Shown: positions 24,454 through 35,604, counted from the first letter of the stretch. The stretch: DNA of 45,405 nucleotides from Aequorivita soesokkakensis (GCF_001641085.1 NZ_LXIE01000007.1:1-45405), one strand, 5' to 3'. The notes: generated by a model not told the origin, from the sequence alone. Made by a program: numbers and translations.

Positions 24454-27321
24454 TTACAATTTCACATCGTCAAGTTTTACTTCCTCGCCGTTTTTGTCTA
24501 GAAGTTTAACTTCGTCAAAGCCCATTTTTTTGAATTGGGCAAACTGGGTTGCAGCATCACCAACCACTAAATAAGCCATTTTGGAAGCATCCAAATATTT
24601 ATTGGCAAGTTCTTTATGTTGCTCCAAAGTCATATTTTTCACAACAGCTTCTTCTTTTTCAATATAATCTGCTGGAAGGTTATACTCGTTAATTTCCTGC
24701 AACATTCCTAAAAGCGAACCTTGTGTTTCAAAACGACGTGCATTCGACTTTATAAGTGCATTCTTCGTAAACTCAAGATCTTCGGGAGAAATTCCTTCTT
24801 TGTATTTTGAAATTTCATCCTTAAAAATCTGGACAGATTCACCCGTTGTATTCGTCCTAACACTTGATGAAGCTGTAAAAGTCCCCGGGATTTTACTACC
24901 GCTGAAATTTGTACGGGCGCCATAAGTATAGCCTTTTTCTTCACGAAGAATCAAGTTCACATTTCCTGAAAAGGAGCCGCCCAATTTATAGTTCATCACT
25001 TCCACTGGGTAAAAATCCGCATCAGTTCTTGGCAATGCGATGTAACCAATATCAATAACCGATTGTTTGGCGTTTGGTATATCAACAAAATAAAGGGAAG
25101 CTTTGTCTCTATTGTTTGCAACTGGATATTCCGGAATGCTTACTTCTTTTGCGGCCCAACGCTCCTCCAAACTTTTTAAATCCTTTAAAACAGCGTCTTT
25201 ATCAATTTTACCCACCACTTGGAACGTGCTTATTGAAGGGGAAAAATTCTTATTGTAATATTCCTTTAAATCATTCATTGTGATTGCTTTCACAGATTCT
25301 ACAGTACCGATTGTAGGGTAACTGAAAATATGATCCTCACCATACAGAATTTTGTTATAAACCCGGTTTGCAACAGTATTTGGATCGGCATCTGAGCGCT
25401 CAATTTGATTTATGGTTTTGGTTTTTATTCGTCCAAGCTCTTCTTCATCCCAACGAGGTTCCAAAAGAATTTCGGTAACCAAATCCATTGTTTTGTCAAA
25501 ATTTCTAGTCAAAGTATTTCCACGAATAATTATGGATTCGTCAGTTGTGTACATTCTAATACTTGCCCCCAAAAGATCAATTTCCTCTTCCAACTGTTCC
25601 GGCGTTTTGTTGGCCGTTCCTTCCATCAAAATATCGCTCATTAAATTGGCAACGCCATTCTTTTTCATATCGTCAAGCAAATGACCCCCTTCAATAACCA
25701 AACTGAAGTTTACTGTTGGGATTTCATTTTGCTCAATTCCCGAAACTTTTATACCATTTTCTAAACTTGTATTCCACATTTCAGGAACATTAAGCTCTGG
25801 TGCAGGACCTTGCACGGGCGGTTTTGAACGGTCAAAGTTGGAAGGAGTTTTTACTATTTCTGTATTTGATTCTTCCACTTTTTTCGTAACGTTTTCCTTA
25901 ATTTCTTCCTCAACAACTTTTGCTTTTTCAGAATTTTCAGCAATTAAGTTAAGTTGTCCTTTTGGAACAAAGCTGGTCATAACATAAGGTTTGTCTTTAA
26001 TGTATTTATTGTAAACCCGCATTACGTCTTCCTTTGTAACTTTTTTGATGTTTTCAATATCTTGGGTAATAAAACCAGGATCGCCTGCAAAAACATTATA
26101 TCTGGCAAGTTGAAACGACTTACCTAAAACACTGCTAATACCGTTGTAAAATTGGGTTTCCAAACCAGCTTTAATTCTTTCAATGTCACGATCGGTTACA
26201 CCATCTTTTTCAAAAAGAACAAATGCTTCTTTGATTCCACTTTCTATAGAATCCAAATCCACACCATTATTCGCAGTTATTGAAATTTGAAAATCCCCAG
26301 CCAATTCGTTTGAGCTGTTGTAGGCAATCGTTCTAGCTGTTAAATCTTTTTCTTTTACCAATATTTTATAAAGAGGTGCTTTTTTTCCCTGTGAAAGAAT
26401 TTCACCCAAAAAGTCCAGTGCGTAAGCATCTTCAGTATATTGTTCTAAAGTTGGCCAAACCATATTCAGTTGTGGTGCGGTGGCAAAATTGTCCTCGTGG
26501 TAAAGTCTTTTGGTTTCGGCCAATGTTACAGGTTGTGGTTTTAATGGATCCACTTCTTGACGACGCTTTATTTCACCAAAGTATTTTTCAATCATCTGCT
26601 TAGCTTCGGCTGTGTCAAAATCGCCCGCCAACACTAAAGTTGCATTATTTGGACCGTAAAAACGATCATAAAATTCCTTTACATCTTCAACGGTTGCATT
26701 TTGAAGATCTTCCAATTCGCCAATAACTTGCCAATTGTATGGGTGTCCTTCTGGATAAAGTGCTTTATCAATCACCCAACTCGTGTGCCCGTAAGGATTG
26801 TTATCCACACGTTGGCGCTTTTCATTTTGAACCACTTCCTGCTGATTTTCAAAAGCAGCTTCGGTAACGGTGTTTATCAAATAACCCATTCTGTCGCTTT
26901 CCAGCCACATCACGGTTTCCATTGCGTTTTTTGGAACAACTTCGTAATAAACTGTTCCGTCTTTCCAAGTTCCACCATTCAGCGTTCCTCCGGCATCTTG
27001 GATGGTTTTGAAGAATTGATCCTGTGGCACGTTTTCAGATTCCTGAAAAAGCATGTGTTCAAATAAGTGTGCAAAACCGGTGCGACCAGTTTTTTCACGG
27101 TTGGAACCAACGCCATATTGAATAGCAAGAGAAACAATTGGGTCGCTTTTGTCTTGGTGAAGAATTACATCGAGCCCGTTTTCAAGTTCATATTTTTCAA
27201 ATGGAACAGAGAGCTTCGCACTTTCTTCTGCAGTGGCAGCTTTTTCGTTTTTACAGGAAACTGCAAAGAAAGCAACAGTAGCCAAAGCTACGAAGCTCAT
27301 TTTAAGGGAAGTTTTAAACAT
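24454..27321 (-). CDS. M16 zinc peptidase, two-domain, lipoprotein
   Basis: 955 aa with a lipoprotein signal (VALATVAFFAVSC, C23), so probably anchored in the cell envelope. The first M16 domain has the inverted zinc motif HLFEH at 85-89 and the distal acidic segment ENQQEVVQNEKRQ (E162/E167). The second M16 domain (from about residue 515, after a Lys/Glu-rich linker) lacks HxxEH and ends with the usual LREEKGYTYGARTNFSG motif. Such pairs form clamshells that degrade peptides. The gene lies downstream of yifB with a 102-bp spacer holding no clear promoter consensus. Confidence 0.92.
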   Translation of the reverse strand: MFKTSLKMSFVALATVAFFAVSCKNEKAATAEESAKLSVPFEKYELENGLDVILHQDKSDPIVSLAIQYGVGSNREKTGRTGFAHLFEHMLFQESENVPQDQFFKTIQDAGGTLNGGTWKDGTVYYEVVPKNAMETVMWLESDRMGYLINTVTEAAFENQQEVVQNEKRQRVDNNPYGHTSWVIDKALYPEGHPYNWQVIGELEDLQNATVEDVKEFYDRFYGPNNATLVLAGDFDTAEAKQMIEKYFGEIKRRQEVDPLKPQPVTLAETKRLYHEDNFATAPQLNMVWPTLEQYTEDAYALDFLGEILSQGKKAPLYKILVKEKDLTARTIAYNSSNELAGDFQISITANNGVDLDSIESGIKEAFVLFEKDGVTDRDIERIKAGLETQFYNGISSVLGKSFQLARYNVFAGDPGFITQDIENIKKVTKEDVMRVYNKYIKDKPYVMTSFVPKGQLNLIAENSEKAKVVEEEIKENVTKKVEESNTEIVKTPSNFDRSKPPVQGPAPELNVPEMWNTSLENGIKVSGIEQNEIPTVNFSLVIEGGHLLDDMKKNGVANLMSDILMEGTANKTPEQLEEEIDLLGASIRMYTTDESIIIRGNTLTRNFDKTMDLVTEILLEPRWDEEELGRIKTKTINQIERSDADPNTVANRVYNKILYGEDHIFSYPTIGTVESVKAITMNDLKEYYNKNFSPSISTFQVVGKIDKDAVLKDLKSLEERWAAKEVSIPEYPVANNRDKASLYFVDIPNAKQSVIDIGYIALPRTDADFYPVEVMNYKLGGSFSGNVNLILREEKGYTYGARTNFSGSKIPGTFTASSSVRTNTTGESVQIFKDEISKYKEGISPEDLEFTKNALIKSNARRFETQGSLLGMLQEINEYNLPADYIEKEEAVVKNMTLEQHKELANKYLDASKMAYLVVGDAATQFAQFKKMGFDEVKLLDKNGEEVKLDDVKL

Positions 27322-27423
27322 GATGAATTGGTTTTTTTTAGAAAGTTTTAAAGATACTATGTGAAGTGGGTTTAAATCTTAAAAATAAGTTAAAACGAAT
27401 AAGAAATGATTGAGAATGAAATT

Positions 27424-28965
27424 CTAACCAAACCACCCATCTCGATCCAAACTTCTATATTGAATAGCTTCGGAAATGTGGTTTCCATTTATTTCTTCAG
27501 AAGCTTCCAAATCTGCAATGGTTCTGGCAACCTTTAAAATTCTATCATAAGCACGTGCAGAAAGATTTAATCGTTCCATCGCGGTTTTTAAAAGTTGTAG
27601 TGAAGCTTCGTCCAACTTACAAAATTGGCGGATTTGCTTCACGCCCATTTGTGCATTATAGTGTACTTTTTCAAACTCTGAAAAACGTTCCAACTGGATT
27701 TTTCTGGCATTAGTAACCCGTTCACGAATTATAATGCTTGATTCGCCACGGCGTTCGTCACTCAGTTTTTCAAAAGGAACGGGCGTTACTTCTATATGGA
27801 TATCAATTCTATCCAAAAGTGGACCCGAAATTTTGCTCAAATAGCGTTGCATTTCAGCAGGTGAAGACATTATCGGTGCATCTGGGTCATTAAAATAGCC
27901 TCCGGGACTTGGGTTCATACTGGCCACGAGCATAAAACTTGAGGGATAAGTTACCGTAAACTTTGCACGAGAAATGGTTACATCGCGATCTTCCAAAGGC
28001 TGTCGCATTACTTCGAGAACACCACGTTTAAATTCAGGAAGTTCATCCAAAAACAAAACGCCGTTGTGCGCTAAACTTATTTCTCCCGGCTGCGGATATT
28101 GTCCGCCGCCCACAAGGGCAACGTCGCTAATTGTATGATGAGGACTGCGGAAGGGTCGCGAAGTCATAATTCCACCTTTTTCAATAGTTCGACCTGCAAC
28201 GCTGTGGATTTTTGTGGTTTCAAGACTTTCCTGTAAGGTCATTGGAGGAAGAATGCTCGGTAATCTTTTGGCAAGCATCGTTTTTCCCGAACCCGGCGGA
28301 CCAATCAAAATAATATTATGGCCACCAGCTGCAGCAATTTCCATACAGCGTTTTATGGATTCCTGGCCTTTTACATCAGCAAAGTCGTGTTCCGGATGTT
28401 CCAAGTGCTCATAAAATTCGGCCACCATATCCACCTCGGTTTTTTCAAGTTGAATATTTTCGTTGAAAAAATCGATTACTTCTTTTATATTCTCAATTCC
28501 ATAAACTTCAATTCCTTCAACGATAGCAGCTTCTTTTGCGTTTTGTTTAGGAAGAATAAATCCTTTAAATCCTTCTTCTTTCGCTTTTAAGGAAATAGGC
28601 AATGCCCCTCTAATGGGTTGCAGATTTCCGTCGAGGGAAAGTTCGCCCATAATTATATATTCCGAAAGCGGATTCTGCTCCTGAATTTGTTCCGTGGCAA
28701 CTAGGATTCCCATTGCTAAAGTAAGGTCATAGGCAGAACCTTCCTTCCGAAGATCGGCGGGCGACATATTGAGAATTAACTTTTTTCCAGGAATTTTGTA
28801 ACCGTTGTTTTGCAGGGCAGCGGCAATGCGGAAATTGCTTTCGCGAATGGCATTGTCAGGCAAGCCCACCAAATGGTATCCAACACCAATATCTACATTT
28901 ACTTCAACTGTAATAGTTGTGGCTTCAACGCCAAAGACGGCGCTTCCATAAACTTTTGTAAGCAT
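27424..28965 (-). CDS. YifB/ComM family Mg-chelatase-like AAA ATPase
   Basis: 513 aa. N-terminal ChlI/Lon-like domain ([41 protein letters not shown]), central AAA domain with Walker A GPPGSGKT at about 220-227, [19 protein letters not shown], Walker [12 protein letters not shown], and a C-terminal MgCh domain ([20 protein letters not shown]). In Gram-negatives the ComM branch is a helicase promoting branch migration in natural transformation; that role is not shown for this organism. Length is standard. Confidence 0.93.
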   Translation of the reverse strand: MLTKVYGSAVFGVEATTITVEVNVDIGVGYHLVGLPDNAIRESNFRIAAALQNNGYKIPGKKLILNMSPADLRKEGSAYDLTLAMGILVATEQIQEQNPLSEYIIMGELSLDGNLQPIRGALPISLKAKEEGFKGFILPKQNAKEAAIVEGIEVYGIENIKEVIDFFNENIQLEKTEVDMVAEFYEHLEHPEHDFADVKGQESIKRCMEIAAAGGHNIILIGPPGSGKTMLAKRLPSILPPMTLQESLETTKIHSVAGRTIEKGGIMTSRPFRSPHHTISDVALVGGGQYPQPGEISLAHNGVLFLDELPEFKRGVLEVMRQPLEDRDVTISRAKFTVTYPSSFMLVASMNPSPGGYFNDPDAPIMSSPAEMQRYLSKISGPLLDRIDIHIEVTPVPFEKLSDERRGESSIIIRERVTNARKIQLERFSEFEKVHYNAQMGVKQIRQFCKLDEASLQLLKTAMERLNLSARAYDRILKVARTIADLEASEEINGNHISEAIQYRSLDRDGWFG

Positions 28966-29050
28966 AACCCAAAAAGTATAAACGGGGAGTCTACAACTGA
29001 AAGATAAGAAAAAAGTGGGAAGTGTGAAATGGAAACTCCGAAGTTTATAG

Positions 29051-30619
29051 CTATTTTTTTTGAAATTTTTTCAGCAAATTAGCTGTTGAACGGTTTTCTA
29101 CTTTTGAAGCATTTTTATTTTCAATGGCTTTTAAGGTTCCTTTTGCAACAGTTTTTCCCAGTTCTACGCCCCATTGGTCATAACTGAAAATGTTCCAAAT
29201 GATTCCTTGTACAAAAAGTTTGTGTTCATAGATGGCAATGAGACTTCCGAGGTTTTTTGGGGTCAATTTTTCTATTAAAATTGAATTGGTTGGTTTATTG
29301 CCCTCGAAAAATTTAAAGGCATTTTCAACATTTTTGTTGTGCGTTCCTTCCCATAAAGCTTCAGTTTGAGCGAAAAAATTGGCCATCAAAATATTGTGGT
29401 TTTCACTATTGCCGTGAAGCGATTCGCTAAAACCTATAAAATCCGTCGGAATTAATTTTGTTCCCTGATGTAAAAGTTGAAAGTAAGCATGTTGTGAATT
29501 GCTACCCACATTTCCCCAGACGATCGTTCCTGTTTGATAATTTATTTTTTCGCCATTTCTGTCAACACTTTTTCCGTTGCTTTCCATTACGGCTTGCTGT
29601 AGATACGGAACAAGTTTGTGCAGATATTGTGAATATGCCACCACCGCTTCACTTTCCGTTTTAAAAAAGTTGTTATACCAAATTGAAAGTAAGGCAAGTA
29701 TAACAGGAATGTTTTTATCAAAACTTTCTTTTCTGAAATGATTGTCCATTTCAAGAGCGCCTTTCAGCATAGCTTCAAAATTTTTGAAACCTATGGCACA
29801 GCAAATGGAAAGACCCACGGAACTCCAAAGGGAAAATCTACCGCCAACCCAATCCTGCATTGGAAAAATATTTTCTTCGGAAATTCCAAAATCCTTTGCG
29901 CCTTTCACATTCGCAGACACGGCTACAAAATGTTTTTGAATGTCAGTTTCCGAAGCATTTTTTAAAAACCACGACCTTAAAACTGAAGCATTCGCAATGG
30001 TTTCCTGTGTTGTAAAACTTTTTGAAACAACTATGAAAAGCGTTGTTTCTGGGTTTAATTTTTTAAGTGATTCCGCAACCGCGTCCCCGTCAATATTTGC
30101 AATGAAATGAATCTTTAAATGGTTTCTGTAAAACTGAAGTGCTTCCGTAACCATTTCTGGACCCAAATGACTTCCGCCAATACCTATATTTACAATATCA
30201 GTAATCGCTTTTCCCGTAAATCCTTTATGCGACCCGTTTATTATTTCTTCGGAAAAAAACTTCATTTTTTGAAGTGTAGCCTTTACTTCTGGTTTCAAAT
30301 TATTAAAATCTCGCAAGGCAGTGTGAAGTACTTCCCGATTTTCGGTTTCGTTTATTTTTTCCCCAGAAAATTGTTGATTTATGGCTTTCTTCAGTTTTAC
30401 TTCTTCCGCAAGTTTTACTAAAAGCGAAAGCGTTTCTTCCGTAATTCTGTTTTTTGAATAGTCTAAATAAAAATCCTGCCATTCAATCTTAAAACAGTCT
30501 GCACGAGCGGAATCTTTTAAAAAAACATCCTGCAATTGCTGTCCTTTCATTTCTTGAAAATGGGTTTCAAGTGCCTTCCAAGCCTCGGTTTTTGTAGGAT
30601 TTATTTTGGGTAAAGACAT
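29051..30619 (-). CDS. pgi: Glucose-6-phosphate isomerase
   Basis: 522-aa SIS-fold enzyme interconverting glucose 6-phosphate and fructose 6-phosphate. Signature stretches: [32 protein letters not shown] (sugar-phosphate binding), [18 protein letters not shown] (PGI signature 1), [13 protein letters not shown], and [20 protein letters not shown]. It is the last gene of the pfkA-gapA-kinase-pgi group on this strand, 27 bases after the kinase gene. Confidence 0.97.
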   Translation of the reverse strand: MSLPKINPTKTEAWKALETHFQEMKGQQLQDVFLKDSARADCFKIEWQDFYLDYSKNRITEETLSLLVKLAEEVKLKKAINQQFSGEKINETENREVLHTALRDFNNLKPEVKATLQKMKFFSEEIINGSHKGFTGKAITDIVNIGIGGSHLGPEMVTEALQFYRNHLKIHFIANIDGDAVAESLKKLNPETTLFIVVSKSFTTQETIANASVLRSWFLKNASETDIQKHFVAVSANVKGAKDFGISEENIFPMQDWVGGRFSLWSSVGLSICCAIGFKNFEAMLKGALEMDNHFRKESFDKNIPVILALLSIWYNNFFKTESEAVVAYSQYLHKLVPYLQQAVMESNGKSVDRNGEKINYQTGTIVWGNVGSNSQHAYFQLLHQGTKLIPTDFIGFSESLHGNSENHNILMANFFAQTEALWEGTHNKNVENAFKFFEGNKPTNSILIEKLTPKNLGSLIAIYEHKLFVQGIIWNIFSYDQWGVELGKTVAKGTLKAIENKNASKVENRSTANLLKKFQKK

Positions 30620-30646
30620 TCTGATTTACGATTGAAAATTTTAGGT

Positions 30647-31504
30647 TTATGAGTTATGAATTCTGCTTTTATAATAATCTATTAACCCATCAATTGGGCG
30701 TTGAACAATGTTGCCAAGTTTAAGATTATGCGCCGCAAAACATTCCTTTATAATTTTTTCTGAAAAATGTGCAATGGAACCAATAAAATGAACGGGGACC
30801 TCGTGCGCTTTTTCATAACAAAGAATTCGGCATTCTATAAAATTTGAAATGCCTTCTTTTATCAGCGCGTAAAAGTATGGGTTTATTTCTTTCTGTGTAA
30901 ATATGAATTGGGCAAAAGACGCTAAATATGCGTTGGGATTTGGCTTTTTGTATAAATTCATTTTTATTTCGTCTGCCTCCAAATTGAATTTTTTCTCAAA
31001 TTCCTCAGCAATTTCTATAGGCATTCTATGGTAATAATAATCGCGGATCAATCTTTTTCCGAAGTAATTTCCACTGGCCTCGTCCATCAAAATAAAGCCC
31101 AAAGCTGGAATTGGCGCGTGAATTTCGGTGCCGTCAAAATAACAACTATTACTGCCCGTACCCAAAATGCAAACAATTCCCGGTTTGGTGGTTGCGGCAA
31201 AAACCGCGGCTTCCATATCTTCGGAAACGTTGACTTTCGCTTTTATAAATAGTTCTTCCAAGACTTCCTTTAAAATACTTCGCGGCGTTGCGGTGCCGCA
31301 GCCTGCTCCATAAAAATCTAGAATTTCAACACTATTGAAAACACTTTTTAAATCTTCATTTGAAGCAATGCGAAGCAACAATTCCTCTTTTGGAACAACC
31401 GTGGGATTAAGACCTGAAGTAGCTGTTTTAAAGACAAGCTCACCAGAATTATCCAACAATACCCAATCACATTTTGTAGAACCGCCGTCGGTTATTAGGG
31501 TCAT
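30647..31504 (-). CDS. BadF/BadG-type kinase, probable N-acetylglucosamine kinase
   Basis: 285-aa ASKHA-fold protein. The phosphate-1 loop LITDGGSTKCDWVLLD and the phosphate-2/adenosine motifs CILGTGSNSCYFDG and FGAGCGT-type DFYGAGCGTA are present. The family includes GlcNAc kinases and CoA-reductase activators; the single short domain and place among glycolytic genes favour a sugar kinase feeding GlcNAc 6-phosphate. The substrate cannot be read from sequence. Three bases separate it from gapA. Confidence 0.8.
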   Translation of the reverse strand: MTLITDGGSTKCDWVLLDNSGELVFKTATSGLNPTVVPKEELLLRIASNEDLKSVFNSVEILDFYGAGCGTATPRSILKEVLEELFIKAKVNVSEDMEAAVFAATTKPGIVCILGTGSNSCYFDGTEIHAPIPALGFILMDEASGNYFGKRLIRDYYYHRMPIEIAEEFEKKFNLEADEIKMNLYKKPNPNAYLASFAQFIFTQKEINPYFYALIKEGISNFIECRILCYEKAHEVPVHFIGSIAHFSEKIIKECFAAHNLKLGNIVQRPIDGLIDYYKSRIHNS

Positions 31505-31507
31505 AAT

Positions 31508-32506
31508 TTATAAAGTTGCAACGTGAGTGGCCAAATCTACCAATTTTGCGGAGTATCCGTATTCGTTATCGTACCAAGCCACTAACTTAAAGAAATTATC
31601 ATTAAGCGCAATGCCAGCGTTGGCATCAAAAGTACAAATATGCGGGTCTGAAACGAAATCCTGCGAAACCACTTCGGCCTCGGTGTAATTTACGATTCCT
31701 TTATATTCCTTTTCTGAAGCTTTTTTGAATAGTACTTTTATTTCTTCATAGTTTGCGGGTTTTTCAGTGCGAACCGTTAAATCAACCACCGAAACATCTG
31801 TGGTTGGTACGCGAAAAGCCATTCCCGTCAGTTTGCCCTTCAACTCTGGAATTACTTTGGTTACCGCAACGGCAGCGCCGGTTGTGGTTGGAATAATATT
31901 GCTCAAAGCACTTCTTCCCAAACGGTAATTTTTCTTTGAAGGTTGGTCAACCGTGGATTGGGTAGCCGTCACGGAATGAACCGTGGTCATCAAAGCTTCA
32001 ACAATTCCGTATTTATCATTGATAATCTTCGCCATTGGAGCCAAACAGTTTGTGGTGCAGGAAGCATTTGAAATTATTGTATCGGAAGGTTTAATTTCTT
32101 TGTGGTTAACACCCATTACGAACATAGGTGCCGTTTTTGAAGGAGCAGAAATAATTACTTTTTTAGCACCTGCTTTTAAATGTGCCGAAGCTGAATCAAC
32201 TTCCTTGAAAATTCCCGTGCAATCAATTATAATTGTTGCGCCAACTTTGTCCCATTTTAAATTTTCAGGATTTTTTTCAGCAGTGACCCTTATTTTGTTT
32301 CCATCAACAATTAAATTTCCATCCTTCACTTCAACTTTACCGGGATATTTTCCGTGAACGGAATCATATTCCAATAAATATGCTAAGTGATCTACTTCCA
32401 GCAAATCATTTACCGCAACAATTTTTATATCCTTTCTTTGTGATGCTATTCTGAAAGCTATTCGCCCTATTCGGCCAAAGCCGTTAATTCCTATCTTCGT
32501 TTTCAT
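31508..32506 (-). CDS. gapA: Type I glyceraldehyde-3-phosphate dehydrogenase
   Basis: 332 aa, full length. NAD-binding [10 protein letters not shown] starts at residue 7; the catalytic cysteine is C150 in [12 protein letters not shown]; the C-terminal helix carries [15 protein letters not shown]. The S-loop region reads [19 protein letters not shown], where the more common sequence has a lysine after GAA. D33 in VAVNDL suggests NAD preference. It is the second gene of the glycolytic group, 15 bases after pfkA. Confidence 0.97.
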   Translation of the reverse strand: MKTKIGINGFGRIGRIAFRIASQRKDIKIVAVNDLLEVDHLAYLLEYDSVHGKYPGKVEVKDGNLIVDGNKIRVTAEKNPENLKWDKVGATIIIDCTGIFKEVDSASAHLKAGAKKVIISAPSKTAPMFVMGVNHKEIKPSDTIISNASCTTNCLAPMAKIINDKYGIVEALMTTVHSVTATQSTVDQPSKKNYRLGRSALSNIIPTTTGAAVAVTKVIPELKGKLTGMAFRVPTTDVSVVDLTVRTEKPANYEEIKVLFKKASEKEYKGIVNYTEAEVVSQDFVSDPHICTFDANAGIALNDNFFKLVAWYDNEYGYSAKLVDLATHVATL

Positions 32507-32521
32507 TATTTTTTTTATTTT

Positions 32522-33505
32522 TTAAATTGAAATGATATCTGCAACGCGTATCAAATCTTCATCAATTTCATTACTGCCTTTTATTGCTTCGGAAAAAGGG
32601 ACTAAAGTCACTTTATTGTGAACAATTCCAATCATAACATTTGTTTCGCCATTCAGCAATGCATCAATCGCCCCAACACCCAAGCGACTTGCAAGAACAC
32701 GGTCATAACAACTGGGGGCGCCGCCTCTTTGAATGTGTCCGAGTACTGTAACCCGAACTTCGTATTCCTTTAAATTTTCTTCGATATATTTAGCGAGACC
32801 AAAAATATTCTTTCCTATTTGGTCACCCTCGGAAACTACGACAATACTTGAGGTTTTACCGGATTTTTTACTTCGGCTCAGTGACTCCAACAGGCGTTCG
32901 CGACCCATATTCTGTTCAGGAATTAAAATTTCCTCCGCTCCTGCGCCAATGCCTGCGTTTAAAGCAATATCTCCAGCATCGCGCCCCATTACTTCCACCA
33001 AAAAAAGACGGTTATGTGAATTTGCAGTATCGCGAATTTTATCTATTGCTTCAACAACAGTATTTAAAGCTGTGTCATAACCAATGGTATAATCAGTTCC
33101 ATTTATGTCATTGTCTATTGTTCCTGGAAGGCCAACAATAGGAAAGTTAAACTCTTTTATAAATACCGAAGCTCCAGCAAATGTACCGTCGCCGCCAATA
33201 ACTACCAAGGCATCAATGTTTTCGTTTTGAAGGTTGTTAAAAGCTTTTGTTCGGCCTTCAAAAGTCATAAAATCTTTTGAGCGGGCAGATTTAAGAAATG
33301 TACCACCACGGTTGATTATATTTTTTACGGAACGAGCGTTCAATTCCTTAAAATCAGCTTCAATCAAACCTTGGAGGCCACGATACACACCTACGCACTC
33401 CACATTATGATATGTGCATGCCCTAACAACAGCCCTTATGGCTGCGTTCATTCCTGGTGCATCTCCGCCACTGGTTAACACCCCTATTTTACTTGGTATT
33501 TTCAT
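32522..33505 (-). CDS. pfkA: ATP-dependent 6-phosphofructokinase
   Basis: 327 aa. ATP site LTSGGDAPGMNAAIR (11-24), GGDGTF at 104-109 (Gly at the fourth position, as in ATP-using rather than PPi-using forms), catalytic PGTIDNDI with the base D131, and effector-site residues in VTVLGHIQRGGAPS. It is the first gene of the pfkA-gapA-kinase-pgi group. About 250 bp of gene-free DNA lies upstream, which should hold the operon promoter. Confidence 0.97.
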   Translation of the reverse strand: MKIPSKIGVLTSGGDAPGMNAAIRAVVRACTYHNVECVGVYRGLQGLIEADFKELNARSVKNIINRGGTFLKSARSKDFMTFEGRTKAFNNLQNENIDALVVIGGDGTFAGASVFIKEFNFPIVGLPGTIDNDINGTDYTIGYDTALNTVVEAIDKIRDTANSHNRLFLVEVMGRDAGDIALNAGIGAGAEEILIPEQNMGRERLLESLSRSKKSGKTSSIVVVSEGDQIGKNIFGLAKYIEENLKEYEVRVTVLGHIQRGGAPSCYDRVLASRLGVGAIDALLNGETNVMIGIVHNKVTLVPFSEAIKGSNEIDEDLIRVADIISI

Positions 33506-33561
33506 AAATGGAAAGTTACTATTATTGTTTACAATTCAAAATGATTTCGGTCAGAAAAAAA

Positions 33562-33579
33562 ATACGTGTAAGTACGTAT
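33562..33579. promoter_or_regulatory. Perfect inverted repeat upstream of pfkA
   Basis: ATACGT and ACGTAT flank a 6-bp spacer, 57-74 bases upstream of the pfkA start. The dyad could be an operator for the glycolytic operon. Nearby minus-strand DNA is A/T-rich with no exact TAnnTTTG. The rest of the 33506-33753 gap holds only this and the hairpin at 33707-33735. Confidence 0.3.
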
Positions 33580-33706
33580 GGTGCAGACGGAATTACTGTC
33601 ATATATTTGATATATAGAATTAGTGGATAATGCACAAAGAAATATTTTTTGTGGGGATAGAAAATATTCTTAGTGCACTTTAAAGTTTACTAAGTTAGGT
33701 TTGTTA

Positions 33707-33735
33707 AAGAATCCCGGCCAATGGTCGGGATTCTT
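33707..33735 (-). terminator. Terminator-like hairpin after the CocE/NonD hydrolase gene
   Basis: AAGAATCCCG (33707-33716) pairs with CGGGATTCTT (33726-33735), with a further CC/GG pairing inside. It starts about 19 bases past the stop of the minus-strand hydrolase gene. The T-run after the stem is weak on the minus strand (TTCTTTAAC) and better on the plus strand (TTGTTTTA), so it may act in both directions. Confidence 0.7.
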
Positions 33736-33753
33736 GTTTTATAGATTCTTTAC

Positions 33754-35598
33754 TTACTTTTTCAGAATGGTAAATTCTATCGAAGAATCATTATAAACTT
33801 TATGCGTTTGTTTTTTGAAATCTTCAGTTTTCGCTTCAAAAATATTCGGAACAAATGTTTGTGGGTTTAAATCTATCAAGGGAAACCAAGTGCTCTGAAT
33901 TTGAATTTGGATTTTATGCCCTTTTTTGAAGGTGTGGTTTATGTCCTGAAGTTTTATGTTTACGGCAGTTTTTTCATTGGGGGTGAAAGGTTCCGGATTG
34001 CTGAAACTATTTCTGAAACGCCCACGCATCACTTCACTCCTAACCATCATAAAATAATTGCCCATTTTTAAATATTCCTGCGTCTCGGGATAATCTTCAG
34101 CATCGGGAGGGAAAACGTCAATAACTTTTACAATCCAATCTGCATCCGTGCCAGTTGTGGAAACATTCAGTTTCGCAAAAATTGGGCCTGCCATTAAAAC
34201 ATCTTCCGTAAGTACGGGAGTTTCAAAAACCAATACATCTGGACGGCGCGCGGCAAAACGCTGATCATCGGTCATATATTTACGCGGGGTGAAAACCATT
34301 TTAATATCTTCGGAATATGGCACCGGTTTTTTGGGATCGCTTATAAATTCTTCAAAAGTGGAACTTTTTTCAGCTTTTTCATTTAAACGTTGGTTACTTT
34401 GAAGAAAATAGGATTTCTTTTCAGCATTTTTTGGGGGCCATTGCGCATAGGATTTCCACTGGTTTGTACCGGTATCAAACATATATGCCTCGGGCAAATT
34501 GTTTTCTCCTTTCCCATTTTCCTTTAAAAATTTATTAAAAAAATTAGTTTCAATATCGCGCTGATAATCCCTCGAAATATTATCGCCAAAATATACATTT
34601 CCAATAGCTTGCCTTTCAATGGTGCGTGCCCAATCCCCATGGCTCCACGGTCCATAAACAATAGTGTTATAATTGGAACTATTCTTTTCTACAGCTTCAT
34701 AACTGTTGAAGGGCCCGTAAAGATCTTCCGCGTCAAAAAGACCACCAACAAACATTACGGCGGGCTTTACATTTTTTAAATGCTGGATTATTCCACGGGA
34801 TTTCCAAAATTCATCATAACTGGAATGTTTCTTTAATTGCTGCCAAAAAACATTGTCTTCTTTGTAATATTTATCAAGATTGCCCAGCGGGCCCGCATCC
34901 AAGAAAAACTGATATTGGTCTTTTGAGTTCAGCTCCGGAAAACTGTACCAAGGCTTGTCTGTAGGCTGCGTTTTTTCATAACCAAACAAAGCCGTTGCCC
35001 GCCAATAACTCAACAAATAAGCGCCATTATGGTGAAAATCATCAAAAAAGAAATCTGCAATACAGGCTTGTGGGGAAACTGCTTTTAGTGCAGGGTGCGA
35101 ATCGATCAAGGAACAGCTTGCATAAAATCCTGGGTAACTGATGCCCCAAATGCCCACATTTCCATTATTGTTGGGGATATTTTTCACCAACCAATTAATA
35201 CTATCAAAAGTATCACTGGACTCATCAATTTGTTTTCCTTTTTTATTTGGAATGTATGCGCGCATATTGTCATAAACCCCTTCGCTCATCCAACGGCCGC
35301 GAACATCTTGGTACACTATAATGTTTCCCTCTTTCATTAAAAATTCGTTCGGCGAAATTTTTGAACGAAATTCCGACTCTCCATAAGGCGCACAACTATA
35401 AGGAGTTCTCTGAAAAAGAATTGGATATTTTTTTGAAGAGTCTTTCGGCGAATAAATTACGGTGAAAAGCTTCACCCCATCACGCATGGTGATTGTTGTT
35501 TCAGTTTTGTTATAATTTTCTTTTACATAATTTTCATCCTGCGCGAAAGCGACAAAACCGACAAAGAATAAAAGGCAAAGTATTTTTAATGATTTCAT
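33754..35598 (-). CDS. Secreted CocE/NonD family acyl hydrolase
   Basis: 614 aa with a signal peptide (MKSLKILCLLFFVGFVAFAQ). X-Pro dipeptidyl-peptidase S15-type alpha/beta hydrolase: TMRDGVKLFTVIYSPKD, VYQDVRGRWMSEG, nucleophile S154 in WGISYPGFYAS, then a late GGLFDAEDLYG (candidate acid) and GPWSHGDW (candidate His). The C-terminal jelly-roll domain has LMAGPIFAKLNVSTTGTDADW and HKIQIQIQSTWFP. Relatives include glutaryl-7-ACA acylases and alpha-amino acid ester hydrolases; the natural substrate is unknown. It starts seven bases after tilS. Confidence 0.9.
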   Translation of the reverse strand: MKSLKILCLLFFVGFVAFAQDENYVKENYNKTETTITMRDGVKLFTVIYSPKDSSKKYPILFQRTPYSCAPYGESEFRSKISPNEFLMKEGNIIVYQDVRGRWMSEGVYDNMRAYIPNKKGKQIDESSDTFDSINWLVKNIPNNNGNVGIWGISYPGFYASCSLIDSHPALKAVSPQACIADFFFDDFHHNGAYLLSYWRATALFGYEKTQPTDKPWYSFPELNSKDQYQFFLDAGPLGNLDKYYKEDNVFWQQLKKHSSYDEFWKSRGIIQHLKNVKPAVMFVGGLFDAEDLYGPFNSYEAVEKNSSNYNTIVYGPWSHGDWARTIERQAIGNVYFGDNISRDYQRDIETNFFNKFLKENGKGENNLPEAYMFDTGTNQWKSYAQWPPKNAEKKSYFLQSNQRLNEKAEKSSTFEEFISDPKKPVPYSEDIKMVFTPRKYMTDDQRFAARRPDVLVFETPVLTEDVLMAGPIFAKLNVSTTGTDADWIVKVIDVFPPDAEDYPETQEYLKMGNYFMMVRSEVMRGRFRNSFSNPEPFTPNEKTAVNIKLQDINHTFKKGHKIQIQIQSTWFPLIDLNPQTFVPNIFEAKTEDFKKQTHKVYNDSSIEFTILKK

Positions 35599-35604
35599 AG
35601 TTTT

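Noticed and set aside
33603-33610. Plus-strand TATATTTG promoter
   Set aside because: It matches the -7 consensus, but no plus-strand gene follows it; the A/T-rich context makes a chance match likely.
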